A DNA stretch of 64,000 nucleotides from Xiphias gladius (lineage: Eukaryota; Chordata; Actinopteri; Istiophoriformes; Xiphiidae): contig NC_053422.1 in the NCBI RefSeq assembly GCF_016859285.1, positions 24,058,001 through 24,122,000 on the forward strand. The letters run 5' to 3'. Positions 26,486 to 38,816 of the stretch are shown here, in pieces (position 1 is the stretch's first letter; each line of letters begins with the position of its first letter). Position numbers and translations under genes: made by a program. Below the pieces are notes generated by a model. The model saw only the letters and a list, made by a program, of their open reading frames with translations. It had not been told where the DNA came from and ran no database searches.

Positions 26486-27776
26486 TAGCTAGGTAGATAG
26501 GTATTTGGACAGTGACACAGTTTTCGTAATTTTGCCTCTGTACACCACCACAAAGGATTTAAAACAAGGCCATCAAGATGTGATTGAAGTGTAGACTCAG
26601 CTTTAATTCAAGGGGTTTATCAAAAAAATCAACCATTTAGGACTTACAGCCTTTTTTTTTTTCATGGGACTCTCAATATGCAGCCCAAAGAGCTGTTGAT
26701 GCAAATGAAGGTGGCCATCATTAGGCTGAAAACACAAAACAAATCTGTCAGACAGATAGCAGAAACTTTAGGGGTGGCCAAATCAACAATTTCGTACATT
26801 CTTAGAAAGAAGTAATGTACTGGAGGCCGGAAAGACCACAGGAGACAACTAAAGTAGCTGATCACATAATTATTTCTTTGGTGAAAAAAGCCCTTCACAA
26901 CATCTATCCAGACCAAGAACGCATTTGAGGAGGCAGGTGTCTCATTGTCAAAGTCTACAATTAAGGGACAACTTCATGTATGTAAATACAGAGGGTTTAC
27001 CACAAGGTGCAAACACTCAAGAACAGAAAAGGCCAAATTAGACTTTGCCAGAAAAGATCTATAAAAGCCTGCTCAGTTCTGGAACAAGGTTCTTTGGACA
27101 GAGGAAACCAAGATTAACTTGGACCAGAATGAAGGGAAGAGAAAAGTATGGAGAAGGAAAGGAACGGCTCATGATCCAAAGCATACCACATCATCTGTCA
27201 AACATGGTGGAGGCAATGTTATGGCATGGGCATGTATGGCTGCCATTGGAACTGGGTCACTGGTGTTTATTGATGATGTGACTGCTGATAGAAGAAGCAG
27301 GATGAATTCTGAAGTGTACAGGACACTACTATCTGCTCAGAGTCAGCCAAATGCTGCAAAACTGATAGGACAGTACAGATGGATGAGGACCCAAAACATA
27401 CTGGGATAGCAACCTATGAGCTTCTCAAGGCAAAGAAATTGAATATTCTTCAATGGCCAAGACAGTCACCTGACCTCATCCCAACTGAGCATGCTTTTCA
27501 CTTACTGAAGACAGAACTAAGGGCAGAAAGACAAACAAGCAGCAACTGAAGGCGGCTGCAGTAAAGGCCTGGCAAAATGTCTCAAGGGAGGAAACTCAGC
27601 ATTTGCTGATGCTAATTCCTAAACAGTTAATGCAGCATTTTTGTTAAACCCCTTGAATTAAAGCTGACATTCTACACTTCAATCACATCTCGATGGCTTT
27701 GTTTCAAATCCATTGTGGTGGTGTACAGAGGCAAATTTACAAAAATTGTGTCACTGTCCAGATACTTATGTAGCTA
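26486..27776 (+). mobile_element. Tc1-type DNA transposon, broken transposase
   Basis: Terminal inverted repeats of about 140 bases bound the element. The left end runs from TAGCTAGGTAGATAGGTATT to TTCAAGGGGTTTA near 26,620; the right end is its inverted counterpart ending in TATGTAGCTA. TA dinucleotides sit at both borders, as expected for Tc1/mariner insertion. The plus-strand transposase runs from about 26,680 to 27,640. An N-terminal helix-turn-helix region reads IRLKTQNKSVRQIAETLGV. The DDE domain reads LWTDETKINL (first Asp), KHGGGNVMAWACMAA, LVFIDD, then QMDEDPKHT (second Asp; the usual Asn is Glu) and SPDLIPTEHAF (the Glu). Frameshifts and stops near 26,815, 26,928 and 27,375-27,405 inactivate it. 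Confidence 0.93.
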
Positions 27777-28480
27777 ACTGTAAGTCAGGCATAGCTGCTG
27801 AATACACTTACCAGTAAAATTATGAGCAATAAAAGCAGGGGTTCCCCAGCATGCATTAAGGTGCCCTAGTAACTTGACGGCCAGCATTTAAAAAGTTTCT
27901 ACCAGGGTTAGGTTTTTTTTTTTAATTGTTGTTGTTGATGTTTTGCTTCTTTTTTGTTTTGTTTTTTTTTTTTGTTGTGGCTAGTCGAAGGAGCAATTTG
28001 ATGAAAGAAGTTGTCAAATTTTAATGCTGACATCCAGAAAAAAACTATAAATGTCTTCCTTCTTTTGAGCTCCACATGGGCAAAACAAGAGTTTGATCCT
28101 TATGTAGCTTTCAGTCTTTTGAAAGGGATCGCATACTGTCTTCTTTTTCGATTTTTTTTCTTTGAAGCAGCAGCTGAGAATGTATCAAATCAGCTGTTCC
28201 GGTGGCAAGTTTGAAAAAGAGAAAAAAAAGGGTAAACACGGGTTTGTAATGTCAAATTTGTACAAGTATAAAAGAAACAGCCACGTAGACTATCACCGGT
28301 AAAACAGAACACAAGGTTAACAGTCGGATTGCTACTGCATCAGTAATACAGAACCTGTACACGACTGTCGAGGAAGGACGGGGTTGAGATTCAAGGCAAA
28401 GCTTGTTATTTACACATTCCAACCCTCACCTATAGTCATGATTTACGGGTAGTGACTGAAACACTAAGATCACAGATACA
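27777..28480. other. non-coding stretch
   Basis: T-rich and simple sequence at 27,910-27,980; nothing recognised. The 28011-28214 frame has no family match that I know. Confidence 0.45.
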
Positions 28481-28489
28481 ACCGGACAA

Positions 28490-28860
28490 AATCAGTTTAT
28501 TTGGCAAGGTGGCTAGGGTCACCCTTAAAGATAGAGTTAGGATCTCAGGCATCCTGAAAGAGCTTGGTGTAGAACTGATGCTCCTTCCTGTCTAAAGGAG
28601 CCAGTTGGGTTGGCTCAGGCATGATGCCTGATTAGGATGCCTCCTGGATGCCTCCTTGTCCAGGCTTTTTGGGCACATCCAACTGGCAGAAGACCCCAGG
28701 GAAGATTCACAAAATAAGGGAGGGATTACGTACCCCATATGGCTTAAAGGCCTTGGTACCATCCGGGAAGAGCCTGAGGACATGGCTAGGGAGAAAACCA
28801 CCTGGGTTACCTTGCTTAGCTTGTTGCCACAACCCAGGCCCACACACAGATAAGGGTTGA
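28490..28860 (+). mobile_element. LINE 3' remnant
   Basis: Resembles the C-terminal end of a common fish non-LTR retrotransposon ORF2: a VTLKDRVRISGILKELGVE-like segment at 28,515-28,575, then an SQLGWLRH-like stretch, HPTGRRPQGRF near 28,675-28,710 and RDYVPHM at 28,722-28,742, with stops in between. The ending ACAACCCAGGCCCACACACAGATAAG fits the usual tail of this family (general recollection). Probably 5'-truncated on insertion. Confidence 0.65.
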
Positions 28861-30281
28861 GAAATGAGGTGATGGATGTTTGAAATCTTTCATAGTGTTT
28901 GTTACAGCACACAACAAGGTCAAGGTGTGTCCTAAAACCTGGACCGAAGAGGACCCGAACTCACATTCCATACCCACTCAAGGGTTTTTGTCACAGAGCT
29001 CAAAAATTAAAAAAAAACATATGTAGTCTGCACAGGGCTTAAAAGTGCTTGTATATGTTTACATGTCTTACGTTAAGCAGAGACCAGCCATTTAGCCTAA
29101 AAGACTGATACTACATAAAGGTCTAGCCTTTTGCTGATTTAATCTCTCTTATTCTTAGTTTTACCTTCTCCTCCTTTCCTTTCATGTGCTGTTTTTTTCT
29201 CCTTTCCTGTACCTCACCAGGAAAAATCCATATATGGAAAGTAACAGATTTCAACAGCACACACATTTGGTTTGAGCTTGGATATAAAGAAAATAACCTG
29301 CTTTTCATAGTTATGAGCAACATGATCGAAGCAAACTATCTTTTCTGTCAAAATCCATAACTCTGCAGGATGTTCACTTCAACCAATTAGAAAGCATGAA
29401 TCTTGCCGATGCTCCCCTCCATCTCCCTGTGTCCCTCAACGATTTTTTTTCCTCCAACAAACACATACACACACACTCACACATGCACACCCACCCTGCC
29501 GAGCAAAACACACAGGGTTGGCAGACGAGTAGCGCTGTCATTTGTCAGCTACATCCCAGAGGTAAGATAAGGGATAGGACGCACAAGTGTGTATCGGTGT
29601 GTGTGTTTGTGTGAGTATGTCAGCCAAATTGGGCACAGCAGTGATGTTGTATGGAATGATCAAAAAAATTGATCCAAAATTTAGTTTGATGCTTCGTGGC
29701 TTGAACTTGCGGAGGTGTGGAGGGAGGAGGGGGCGAGAAAAGGCATAGAGCAAGAGTGAGGAATATGAGACAGAGAGGGAAAGAGGGACTGGAGAGAAAA
29801 CAAAGAAGATGCGAGTTTTGGAAATTTTGAGCGTGATACACTGTGAGCAGAGTGTCTCAATCTGAGTACATTTAAATACATTCTTTCTATTCTTTTTAAT
29901 CATACTCACTGCGGCTACTGAAACGAGCCCAGTCGGGTTCATGTGTGTGAATATGTTATCTCACAGTCTGGGGTAAGGTTATTGAGAGACTTCTGAAATA
30001 GGAGCCCTCAAGTGCTCCTGTGTAATACACTACTGCCATCCTGTGGTGAGACAATGGCATTACTCATTTCCAATGGCCTTCTTGCAGTAGCTTAAAATAA
30101 AAAACTTCTCAATGACATAGAACATAATTAAAAGGACAGAGTATTTTTCTGTGCAGTTTCCTTGAACTTTGGACCTTCTCTGTGCCACATTAACATTGCT
30201 GTTCCCTCAAATACACACATATACAGTAGCTGCACAAAGACACTTAACACATTAAAAAGCTCTCAGAAACACAAACTAATT

Positions 30282-30328
<47 letters not shown>

Positions 30329-31415
30329 CATAGTGGGCAGCGCTGCCCTAATATCATCCATTATGCTGCGATCTCCACTAATAGGCCACTCCAGTGGTAG
30401 TCTAATTTAAGAGACTGATTAGCATAAGTGAGCTATGGCATACATTAGCCTGATTAGGGATTCATAACATGACCGAACTGAATGGGATCCTCTACACACT
30501 GTCAAAGACAAGCACTGAAGTCCTTTAAATAGGCTGTGTTTTTCTCTCTACTGATGCTGACACACACGCAAACACACCCAGATACAGTGCAGCGGTAAGA
30601 CTAATTTTGTGGTAATTTGAGGCAATGGAGGGTAATATTGACTTCAGTAGGTAAATGGAGAGTAAATTTATAAATTTATACACTAAAATAATGCTGATAA
30701 ACGACTCCTCTATGGACAGCTAAAGTATAAAATACAGTCAGCATAGTGGGCTGTTAAAAAACAAATGTCTGTCTCTTTCTGCTACCATGGTGGGAACAGA
30801 AAAAGGCGAAAAGAGACTATATTAGACATTTCAAGCATAGTACACCTTTAAGTAAAAATGGAGGAAAATAAACTTTCCATTTCCATTAGGACTGAGAAAC
30901 TGGTCCAGCAAACCCAAGATACCCTGACTTTTAGTCCCTGTGGGTCCAGCTCCAAAAACATAATGCGACTCAATTGTGTTTGTGTCTTTTTCTGGCTTTC
31001 AAAGTCAATTCCCCCCATTTCTAACACAGGCTCTCTCTTGTAAATTTGCAGTCTACAAGCTCCTCCAGAGCAACATAACAGATTATAGATCTGTTTTCAC
31101 AGGCTGAGTAATACTTTCCATGACTACTTAACTGACCTTGATGTTGAAAATCAGTTCCAATGGCCTGAAAAGTGTTCACTTAACGTGGCTGGCTCCAGGC
31201 TAGATGCTAGACGACCAGGAAGTGGAAGTCTGGTCTCCTCTTGCGTTTTGGGTTGGACTGCTGGAAAGTTAAAAACCATAAAATTAGTTTGGAGCAATAA
31301 ATTGTTTCAACCAGCTGAGGGGTTTTTGCCTGGACAATCAGTTTTTGGATGAAGTTGCTACCACGCTATGCTGCTGTGGCCTTCCTGAGTCAGTATAATG
31401 CTGAGTGTGATGCAA

Positions 31416-31459
<44 letters not shown>

Positions 31460-31653
31460 TATTGACACTGGGGTGTCTGGTTGAGTAATGGGGGCATAGC
31501 AGAGTTTAGAAGGCTTCTATCCTCCTTCGTATCCAGTACCAGAGAAGGTCATCACTCATACAGACAGAGAGGGAGAGAGAGGAGAGGGAGGAGAGGGAGG
31601 AGAGGGAGCGAGTGACAGTGCTCATCCAGGCAGGAAAGAGAGAGTGTGAACAA

Positions 31654-31743
<90 letters not shown>

Positions 31744-34030
31744 AATCGAGAGAGCATGAATGAGACAGAGAATGGAGCAATGGTACTAAGAGGGACAAAG
31801 ACCAATGGAGGGAGAATGAGAAACAACGAGGTAGACACAGAGAGATGGAAGACGTGTGTGTGTACTCAAGCATTCAAGAAAACCCTCTCTTTTGGGATAC
31901 TACAACCATGACCTCCAACCCTCTGTCATTATGCATTTCACATTTTACAATGCAATTTTAAAAAGCTGACCTGTTTCACGGTACAACGAAAAATGTTTTA
32001 TATGTGTGGACTGCTGTCAGCCACCTGGTCAACCAACTGCAAAGCTTTAAAGCCTCACTAAAGCACAACAAACACTCCGGTCTGTGCCATCAATGCATCA
32101 AATCCGGACTCAGTCGCTTGACCATATAGTAACGACACTTGTTTATTACTGTCTAAATACAGATTTTGTTTGAATTTGGTGGACAGATAATAATAGATTC
32201 TCTGTTTTGGGTGGTAATCCACATCTTGGATTTGTGTCATTACCCGTTGTGTGCTTTGCCCATTTGCTGCATTTGTGTGCTAGTGGTAGAAACCGACACT
32301 CCCAGGGCCTTTCGATAACATAGGGAGAAAAAGAAACTGACCCTAAAGTGCTTATCAGCTCTTCTTTCAATAAAGACGTTATTAAGGTTGTAATTTAAAG
32401 ACAAATCCTGGAGCTGCTCCACAGACAAAATAATGTACTGACTGCTGCCTAGAAACTAATTGCACAAGATTTCAGAACTTTTTCTGTTTATCTGGAACTT
32501 TTCGGGGGGACGCTCCAAAAACTGTAAAACTCAAGTGAATGAGATATCTTAAACATCAAGACTAAGAGCCCTTCAAGTGTTGTAGCGTTTGCTTAAAAGG
32601 CAGTGAAAGTTATACCACTGGAATAGCACAACATAAACTCAGTTTTAATCAGATTTCCTAAAGTGATGGAAGCTTTTTCCACTAGTGGTCTTAACACAAA
32701 TTCAACACAGTGAATGTAGACATTGCTAGGTTATACGGCATCTCACTGAACTTCATAGTACTCCAAGCATTCCAGGTCCTATGAGATCCCTGATAATGTT
32801 ATCTTTCGGCTATCATTATGTCCACTGTTGCTTTCAAGTTACAGGTTTGATTCAGTGACCAGAGCCTCATCTAAGTCCTGTGGTTGCCAGCTAACTCTCC
32901 TCTGCTCCTCTGCTTTAGTACATGCAGAAAACTACAATGGATGGCAAATTAACCCTCAATTAATTTATAGCCCAGAGCCTTGTTCTTTCATATGTTCAAA
33001 CCCATAAATGGGCTGGTGAGTTTAAATGTGTCTTCTAGAAAAGGGACATTTATTAAAAATACACTACTCAACTGAAATTAGCATTTACATACAGTCCAGT
33101 GATAGGTTCTTGTACTCAAACTTGAATAACATGAAAGCAAATTGTTTGTCACTTCAGCCTTTTCACAGATTATAGCTGTTTTACAGTTGTTTGGCATGTA
33201 GCCTGCAGAACATGATGCTGTGTGTTACTATGTATCGCTGACTCGTTCAATTCAGTTGTATAATGACTAGTATAACAATTCAGTACATAATAATTTCTGC
33301 TTTTTAAAAACATTTCAGAGTTCAGTTTTCCTCACGCAGATTTGATGAGGACCATAATTGTCTTGCAGTATATTGTGAAATCACCTGTATCTTGATTCCT
33401 TTATTCTGATTTTCAACATATGACAACAGTATTGTATCATGATTTACTCATCCATGTACAAGATATCCCAAAATGCTGTGAATATCTCACTAGGCCCAAG
33501 AATGCACCAGAAAATCTCTGAACCATTTCTACTAACCAGAAAATAAACCCTTTTAATTAAATAAGGATGTTGTTTTCGCACTTGTGTTTTTATTCCACTT
33601 TTTAGGCAATGTTGTAATTTGACCTGACTACGGCCGTGACTCAGGATGTTTCAGTAGCAGATAAAAATATTAGCTAGTTGGATTCCCACATTGTTAGTAG
33701 AGTACATTACTGATTACACTGTGTACCTAAATAGCCCGTCTGAATCTTTGTAAAATACTGGCTGTGTAAAATTTCTGTTAGATAACATGTATCCATATTC
33801 CATTTAGATGTGGAAAACTATCACAATGGGATTTATGCTTACAAGTCTGTGCTTGAAATAATAGTTTATCATTAAAAAAATAATTTTTAGCTCAGAGTTG
33901 GATGATAAAATCAGCACCTCTCTCGTAGCATAACTCGTAAAAAAACTGCCTTCCGGCACCCTTAAAGTTCATTGTTTAAAATCTTATATTTCTTTTGTTT
34001 ATTCCATACAAAATTTAATAATTAAAATGA
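28861..34030. other. non-coding stretch before the kinase array
   Basis: No gene recognised. Microsatellites lie at 30285-30325 (CA), 31420-31454 (GT) and 31657-31741 (GT), with GAGGGAG-type purine repeats at 31,565-31,612. Open frames are microsatellite or low-complexity translations. Confidence 0.5.
31657..31741 (+). repeat. (GT)n microsatellite, about 84 bases
   Basis: Perfect GT array preceded by GAACAAGTGAG; a second shorter GT array lies at 31420-31454. Confidence 0.95.
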
Positions 34031-34034
34031 AACT

Positions 34035-34310
34035 GCAGGTTTACAAGGGGCTATGACTATTTCAGGAGCTGGAGTATTTATGCCAAACTAAGATAGCCAT
34101 CTGCTGGCTGTAGTTTCATATTTAGGATACAGACATGAGATTGGTATTGATCCTCTAATCTCATTTTCCACAAGAAAGTGAATGAGCTAGTCCTTTAAAA
34201 TACAACTAAGTCAGTTTTAACTGCTGTCAGGGTGTTCGGTGCACATGTAAATGTCTTTATTTTTATTCAGACTAAATGTCTCACAAAACAATCTGCATGG
34301 TGCGGCTTGT
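34035..34310 (+). repeat. tail of a further array unit (unit 0), deleted
   Basis: 34,218-34,310 matches 40,789-40,881 of unit 1 with about two differences in 93 bases; further left (34,035-34,217) the match is weaker and has indels. At 34,311 the sequence jumps from the equivalent of 40,881 straight to the start of unit 1. Compared with unit 1 this lacks about 1.75 kb, including the phosphatase relic. Both break ends share TGG, so a micro-homology deletion is likely. The weaker left part may partly be an independent copy of a dispersed repeat. Confidence 0.7.
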
Positions 34311-35029
34311 GGCCTCTCTGTCATCAGTATGACTTGTTTTATGGATAGTCCTTCTGAGTTTATTCCCTTATTTTTTGCTTAATTTCCAAGTTTTTGTGTA
34401 AAAATTTAGCAAATTTGATTTTAAGTACTTTGTAAATACATTTTGGTAATATTATTATTTAAACAATTATTTGAAAAAAATATATAAAAATGAAAAATTA
34501 AGAAATTAGGAGAGCACAGGAGTGATCAAGAAACATGTCGGACACATTGCAGGGGAAAAGCAATACAAATTTACCAGCTTAAAATAAGAATGTAAGACAG
34601 CTTCAGTGCTTGGTAATCAAAACAAGATAAACATCGAGACGTGATTATGTCATGTCTTGTCAATGGGAAAATTTGACGTGATGTTGTTAATGAAAAGGTT
34701 TCATAGTTACTAAGAAATGCAGATTAGTCCTCTGCAGGGACATGAATTTCATAGCAAATTGAATGGAAATCAGGTAAGAGGTAGTAGTAGCCTGATGGTT
34801 AGACTGAAGTGTAATCTTTTAAGGTATCTCATCCTTCCAAAACACACAAACACATTTGAAAGTAACCATTTTAAGTTATTTCATGTAGAATTCTTTAAAG
34901 GATTAAAGAATTGTGTAGTTGTGATAATTTGCTGCAAATATTGAGTCGAAGTGTAAATGACTGAGTTTTTTTGAATCACATGAGGCCAAGTGTGAATGGT
35001 TGTTAAGAAGGGATCATAACAAAAGTAAT

Positions 35030-35225
35030 CTCAGGGCTCTTTTCATATGGAGCAGGTCTAACCCGTACCCTTTACAATATTATTCAGAGAGACCCAACAT
35101 TCCCCCATGAGCAAGCACTTGGCGACAGTGGCGAGGAAAAATTCCCTCATAACGGGAAGAAACCTTGAGCAGAACCAGACTCTGGGTGGCTGGCCATCTG
35201 CCTTGACCGGTTGGGTTGGAGAGAA
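35030..35225 (+). repeat. LINE-tail-like dispersed repeat (also at 43,349-43,544 and 54,653-54,849)
   Basis: Contains GAGACCCAACATTCCCCCAT, GAGCAAGCACTTGGCGACAG, AAACCTTGAGCAGAACCAGA and GACCGGTTGGGTTGG, a string I associate with the 3' part of a very common fish retroposon. It lies just downstream of the kinase gene's stop codon (minus strand) in every unit. Confidence 0.7.
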
Positions 35226-35361
35226 AGAGAGGAGGGGAAGAGAAAAAGAGAGAGAGAGAGAGGGATAATGCCATCCGTTCATCCCTTCCCAGGAGATTTA
35301 ACAACCATTCACACTTGGCCTCCTCCAAAAAGTATGACTGATATGAATATGACATCCAGCA

Positions 35362-35371
35362 TTTATTTATT
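35362..35371 (-). other. polyadenylation signal overlapping the kinase stop codon
   Basis: On the minus strand the end of the gene reads AATAAATAAA, so two overlapping AATAAA signals include the last codons and the TAA stop. The same is true at 43681-43690 and 54986-54995. If used, the 3' UTR would be only some tens of bases. Confidence 0.5.
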
Positions 35372-38299
35372 GACTTTTTTCAGTCGTAAAATGGTCCTTA
35401 TTGCCCTGCCAAAGAATTTTCGGACTCTCTTCAGCGGGCTCTTCTTGACTTTAGCAGGCAGACTTTCATCGGGTGACCCGCCACTGGCCGATGCATCCTC
35501 AGCTGGACTGGTTGCACCTTGGCTAACAGATGGTTCCTTTATAGCTGAGCCAGTAGTGTCTATTCCTGCAGCAGCTTCTGCTCCTTCAGAAGACTGAGGC
35601 ATGTTTTTAATGCCATCACAGGAGCCAGGAAGGACTGAGCCTGCGTCTGTATGATGAGGTATGGCCGAAGGCTCTTCCTCTTTGGGCTCTTCCTCAGCCG
35701 CAGAGTCAAGAAATAGGTCCATGTTGTCCATTGGTAAGATCCTCATTTTCTCTAAAGAATCTTCGAGACTGAATAAAACATGACAATAAATGAATGGATC
35801 ACTCAATCAAAAAAAAAATCTGTCCATTAATCCAATCATGTATCTATCCAACCCTACTGAAAACAAAACACAGGCACTCACTAAAAGCTGGTGTCTATTT
35901 CATCTTCCAGATGGACCATTGTTACAAAGGGGTGATCGAGAGCCTTCCCCGGAGTGATTCTCTTCTCTGGGTCTGTATCTAGAAGGCATGTCAGGAGGCT
36001 GACAAAGGCTCTCTGATCCTCCAGCTCAATGGATTCCCGTGTGTCTGGGTTGTGCTGATTGAAAACAAAGTAGGTGACAGTTCAGTTTTAACTGCTTCCT
36101 GTCTCTCAGTGACAGAGGATATTGGTATTAATTCATTGTGTAGTCATGAAATGGACCACTTACTGTTATCAGGTCATCCAGACTTCTGATTGTTGTGTCC
36201 CATGTTTTCGGCTCAATTCCAGTGTCAAGCTGGTATTCCCTTGGGGTCTACAGGAACAAAACATGCAGGTCAGATACTTCTTCCTGAATGTGTTAAATAT
36301 TATAAAAGAGTTGTTGCCTAACTGGGAGATGTAAAATTGTGAACTGCTGAGCAAGGTTAAAATACCTTCATCCACCATCTTGGGCTGTCCAAGTGCTTTT
36401 CCACCTTGAAAAAATTTTGTGTGCATTTCCCAGCACAGAGAAGGTGGTCAGCTGGCTGGCCCAGGACGTCTACAATGCCCCTCATCTGGAGAGAGAACAT
36501 AAAGAATCACATCAGCCAACATCCTACAACAAGCCCCCTCGGTTTGGACATGTATCTGGGGCACAATGTAACAGTCTTTGCATTTGAATCTAGATCGGTT
36601 TGGTTACTTACTGACTGGTACTCGCAGTCTATCGCAAACAGGTGTTTGCAGAGGTACAAGACCCCGAGCACACAGCCTAGACTCCAAGCGTCTATGGCCT
36701 CGGAGAAGGGGAGGCCCAGGGTGACTTCAGGTGCCCTGTGTGTATCGTACAAGAGTCACAAGAGCTATTAAGTACACTGTCAAATTCAGCATATGTACTG
36801 ACGACTGACACAGCCTCTGCTGGATCATTTACAGCATAAACACACAATTGCAAACATGTTAAAAGATGAGCTTTGCAGATTGAACCTACCTGTAACCCAG
36901 AGGCTGAATTGTCTTCCCAAATACCTCTTCTCGGACACCGAATGACACGCCAAAATCTATCAGTTTTATTCTGAAGGGCTCACTCAGATGGTTTGCCAGC
37001 ATTATATTGTCTGGCTTCAGGTCTGAGTGAACCACACCAATGCCCTTCAGAGCATCCAAGGCCATCAGCAACTGCAGAGACAAAGGACACAATGTAGACG
37101 GTTAAAGTTACCATTGACCAGGGTGCAGGCTTAAACAGATCAAGAAGAAATACAGTTATGTTACTTCAGTATGTAACTTCTTTCCCAGCTGGCTGAGTAT
37201 CTTGCCGTTACTTGTTGATAGATTGATCAAAGCCACAGTCTTTACCTGGTGGGTTATTGGCCGTATCTCATGGAGAGAGAGTGGCGTCCCTTGCTGTTCG
37301 CTGAGCAGTTGTAAAAGACTCCTGTCCAGCATTTCAAACACTAGACAGGTATGTCCTTTGTGTTGAAACTGCTCAAAGAAATGAACCACATTCTTCATGG
37401 CTGGGTCAAGAACGCTCACTGCTTCAAGCATTTTGATCTGTGGGGAAAATAGGAAAAATGACATAGGTACTTAGCATTCTAGATGAAGTTCATTTAATAA
37501 GCAAAACATAAGCAAGAAAACATGAAAAACCTAATTATCAAAACGCATTAAATAAATTACCTCTCTTTTAGCGGTCTTTTCGGTTTTCAGGATCTTGAGG
37601 GCCACGTCCTGTGCTGTGATTAAATTCACAGCTTTAGCAACTTTGCCAAAGCACCCTTCGCTGAATTCTTTAATGAGGTAGCGACTTGTGCTGCTGCACA
37701 GTGTGTCGCTTATTTGCACCTCAGAGCTCTCTGATTTCTTCTTCTCATCTGTTACCGCGGACAGAGAAGCAGTACATGAGGGAGAGGAGGAGAACATGCG
37801 AAGGTTACAACATGGAGTCGGCAGGGTCATTCAGTCAACAGAACATGCACAAATGTAGCTGAAGCATTCAGTATAGTCATGTAAATAACATTTGGTTGTC
37901 ATTCTACGACCAATTGAAGAAGAATATTACGTCCGATATACTGAAAATGGCCAATGACTTCTTCAGTGATATTCCCAAAGAATGAGAAGAGCAACATATA
38001 CCGAATGAGAAAGAACGTGATCAAATGCTACACTGATCTTCAGCATTCAGATCATTTTCTCAAGAAGAAGTTACTCTGCCGTGTAAAAATGCTCATTTAA
38101 GTTTGAAGTCTTGAATTGAAAATGTTACGTACTAGGTAGGTATTATCGGAAACATTTACTTAAAGTATAAAAAGTTAGAAATGTTTCAAACTCTTAACCT
38201 GCAAAGTGACCTCTAGCTTCAGAATGAAAATTAGATACTTATAGTACAAGCATCCTAAGCACTGTGCTTGAGTAAATGTATTTAGTTACTTCTCATCAC

Positions 38300-38330
<31 letters not shown>

Positions 38331-38393
38331 TGAGTCTTACTTACCAGTTTTATCTGCTGTCAAGCAGCTGGCTGAATCAGAACGTGAAGACAT
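35363..38393 (-). CDS. HIPK-like protein kinase, copy 1 (505 aa, nine exons)
   Basis: Minus-strand coding exons: 38345-38393, 37561-37748, 37246-37437, 36890-37071, 36612-36735, 36366-36485, 36164-36247, 35882-36054 and 35363-35768. All introns have GT/AG ends and all phases join, giving 505 residues. The start is an ATG opening MSSRSDSASCL; the N-terminus is very short for a HIPK. The kinase domain spans about 40-360: Gly loop SEGCFGKV (46-53), Lys68 in VALKILK, Glu in KREIKMLEAV, hinge near CLVFEML, HSDLKPDN (158-165), DFG (182-184), YRAPEVTLGLPF, DAWSLGC, and HPFVTMVHL near the domain end. HxDLKPxN with RAPExxLGLPFxEAIDxWSLGC marks the HIPK family of Ser/Thr kinases, usually nuclear regulators of transcription factors and stress responses. 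Oddities: a 3-base deletion removes the first Gly of the loop, and the activation-loop STY becomes GKT. The C-terminal tail (372-505) is acidic, then Ser/Ala-rich, then strongly basic (SPLKRVRKFFGRAIRTIL). It is the only copy that I read without a frameshift. Confidence 0.88.
38300..38326 (+). repeat. (GT)n microsatellite beside the exon 1 donor
   Basis: Lies in intron 1 of the kinase gene, about 20 bases past the donor site. Equivalent arrays differ in length: about 9 repeats near 46,623-46,641 and about 14 near 57,926-57,954. A (CA)n array follows upstream of the gene at 38,770-38,813, 47,090-47,124 and 58,400-58,438. Confidence 0.9.
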
Positions 38394-38762
38394 TTTGCTG
38401 CAACAAATGTTTTTCCAGATGTGCTACTTCTTCAGTGTAACTTCTTCAACTAACTCTGGTCTGTGTTCTCACCTGAAGGTAAACAGACCAGCTCTTGATG
38501 ACACCACAATAGAACAAGATTCTATTCTATTAGAGGAAGATTCCATTCTAATCCTTTATCTGAAGAATGAAGGACGATCACTTGGTTTACAGACAAATTG
38601 TTCATTTCTGATTTATGCAGTTTATCACTTTCTATCCAATGTGTATTTCAAGTATAAGCATTCTAATTATAAGTCTTTTAAAGCTATGGCTGTCGCCACG
38701 TTTAATGGTCTGTTTTAGCCATAGTTACCTTTGTTTACCTGTTTATAGCAGAATGCAGTAGT

Positions 38763-38816
<54 letters not shown>

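Noticed and set aside
29538-29942. 134-codon minus-strand frame
   Set aside because: Ser/Pro/Leu-rich translation of a purine-rich (GAGA-type) tract; no domain and other frames are equally open.
35211-35597. Plus-strand open frame of 128 codons repeated in units 2 and 4
   Set aside because: Antisense shadow of kinase exon 9 and the adjacent LINE-tail repeat; the minus-strand reading with splice sites is far better supported.
38305-38718. Plus-strand open frame of about 137 codons kept in three units (also 46628-47035 and 57902-58348)
   Set aside because: It starts in the GT microsatellite, is antisense to kinase exon 1 and its upstream region, and has no domain pattern. Its conservation is explained by recent duplication.
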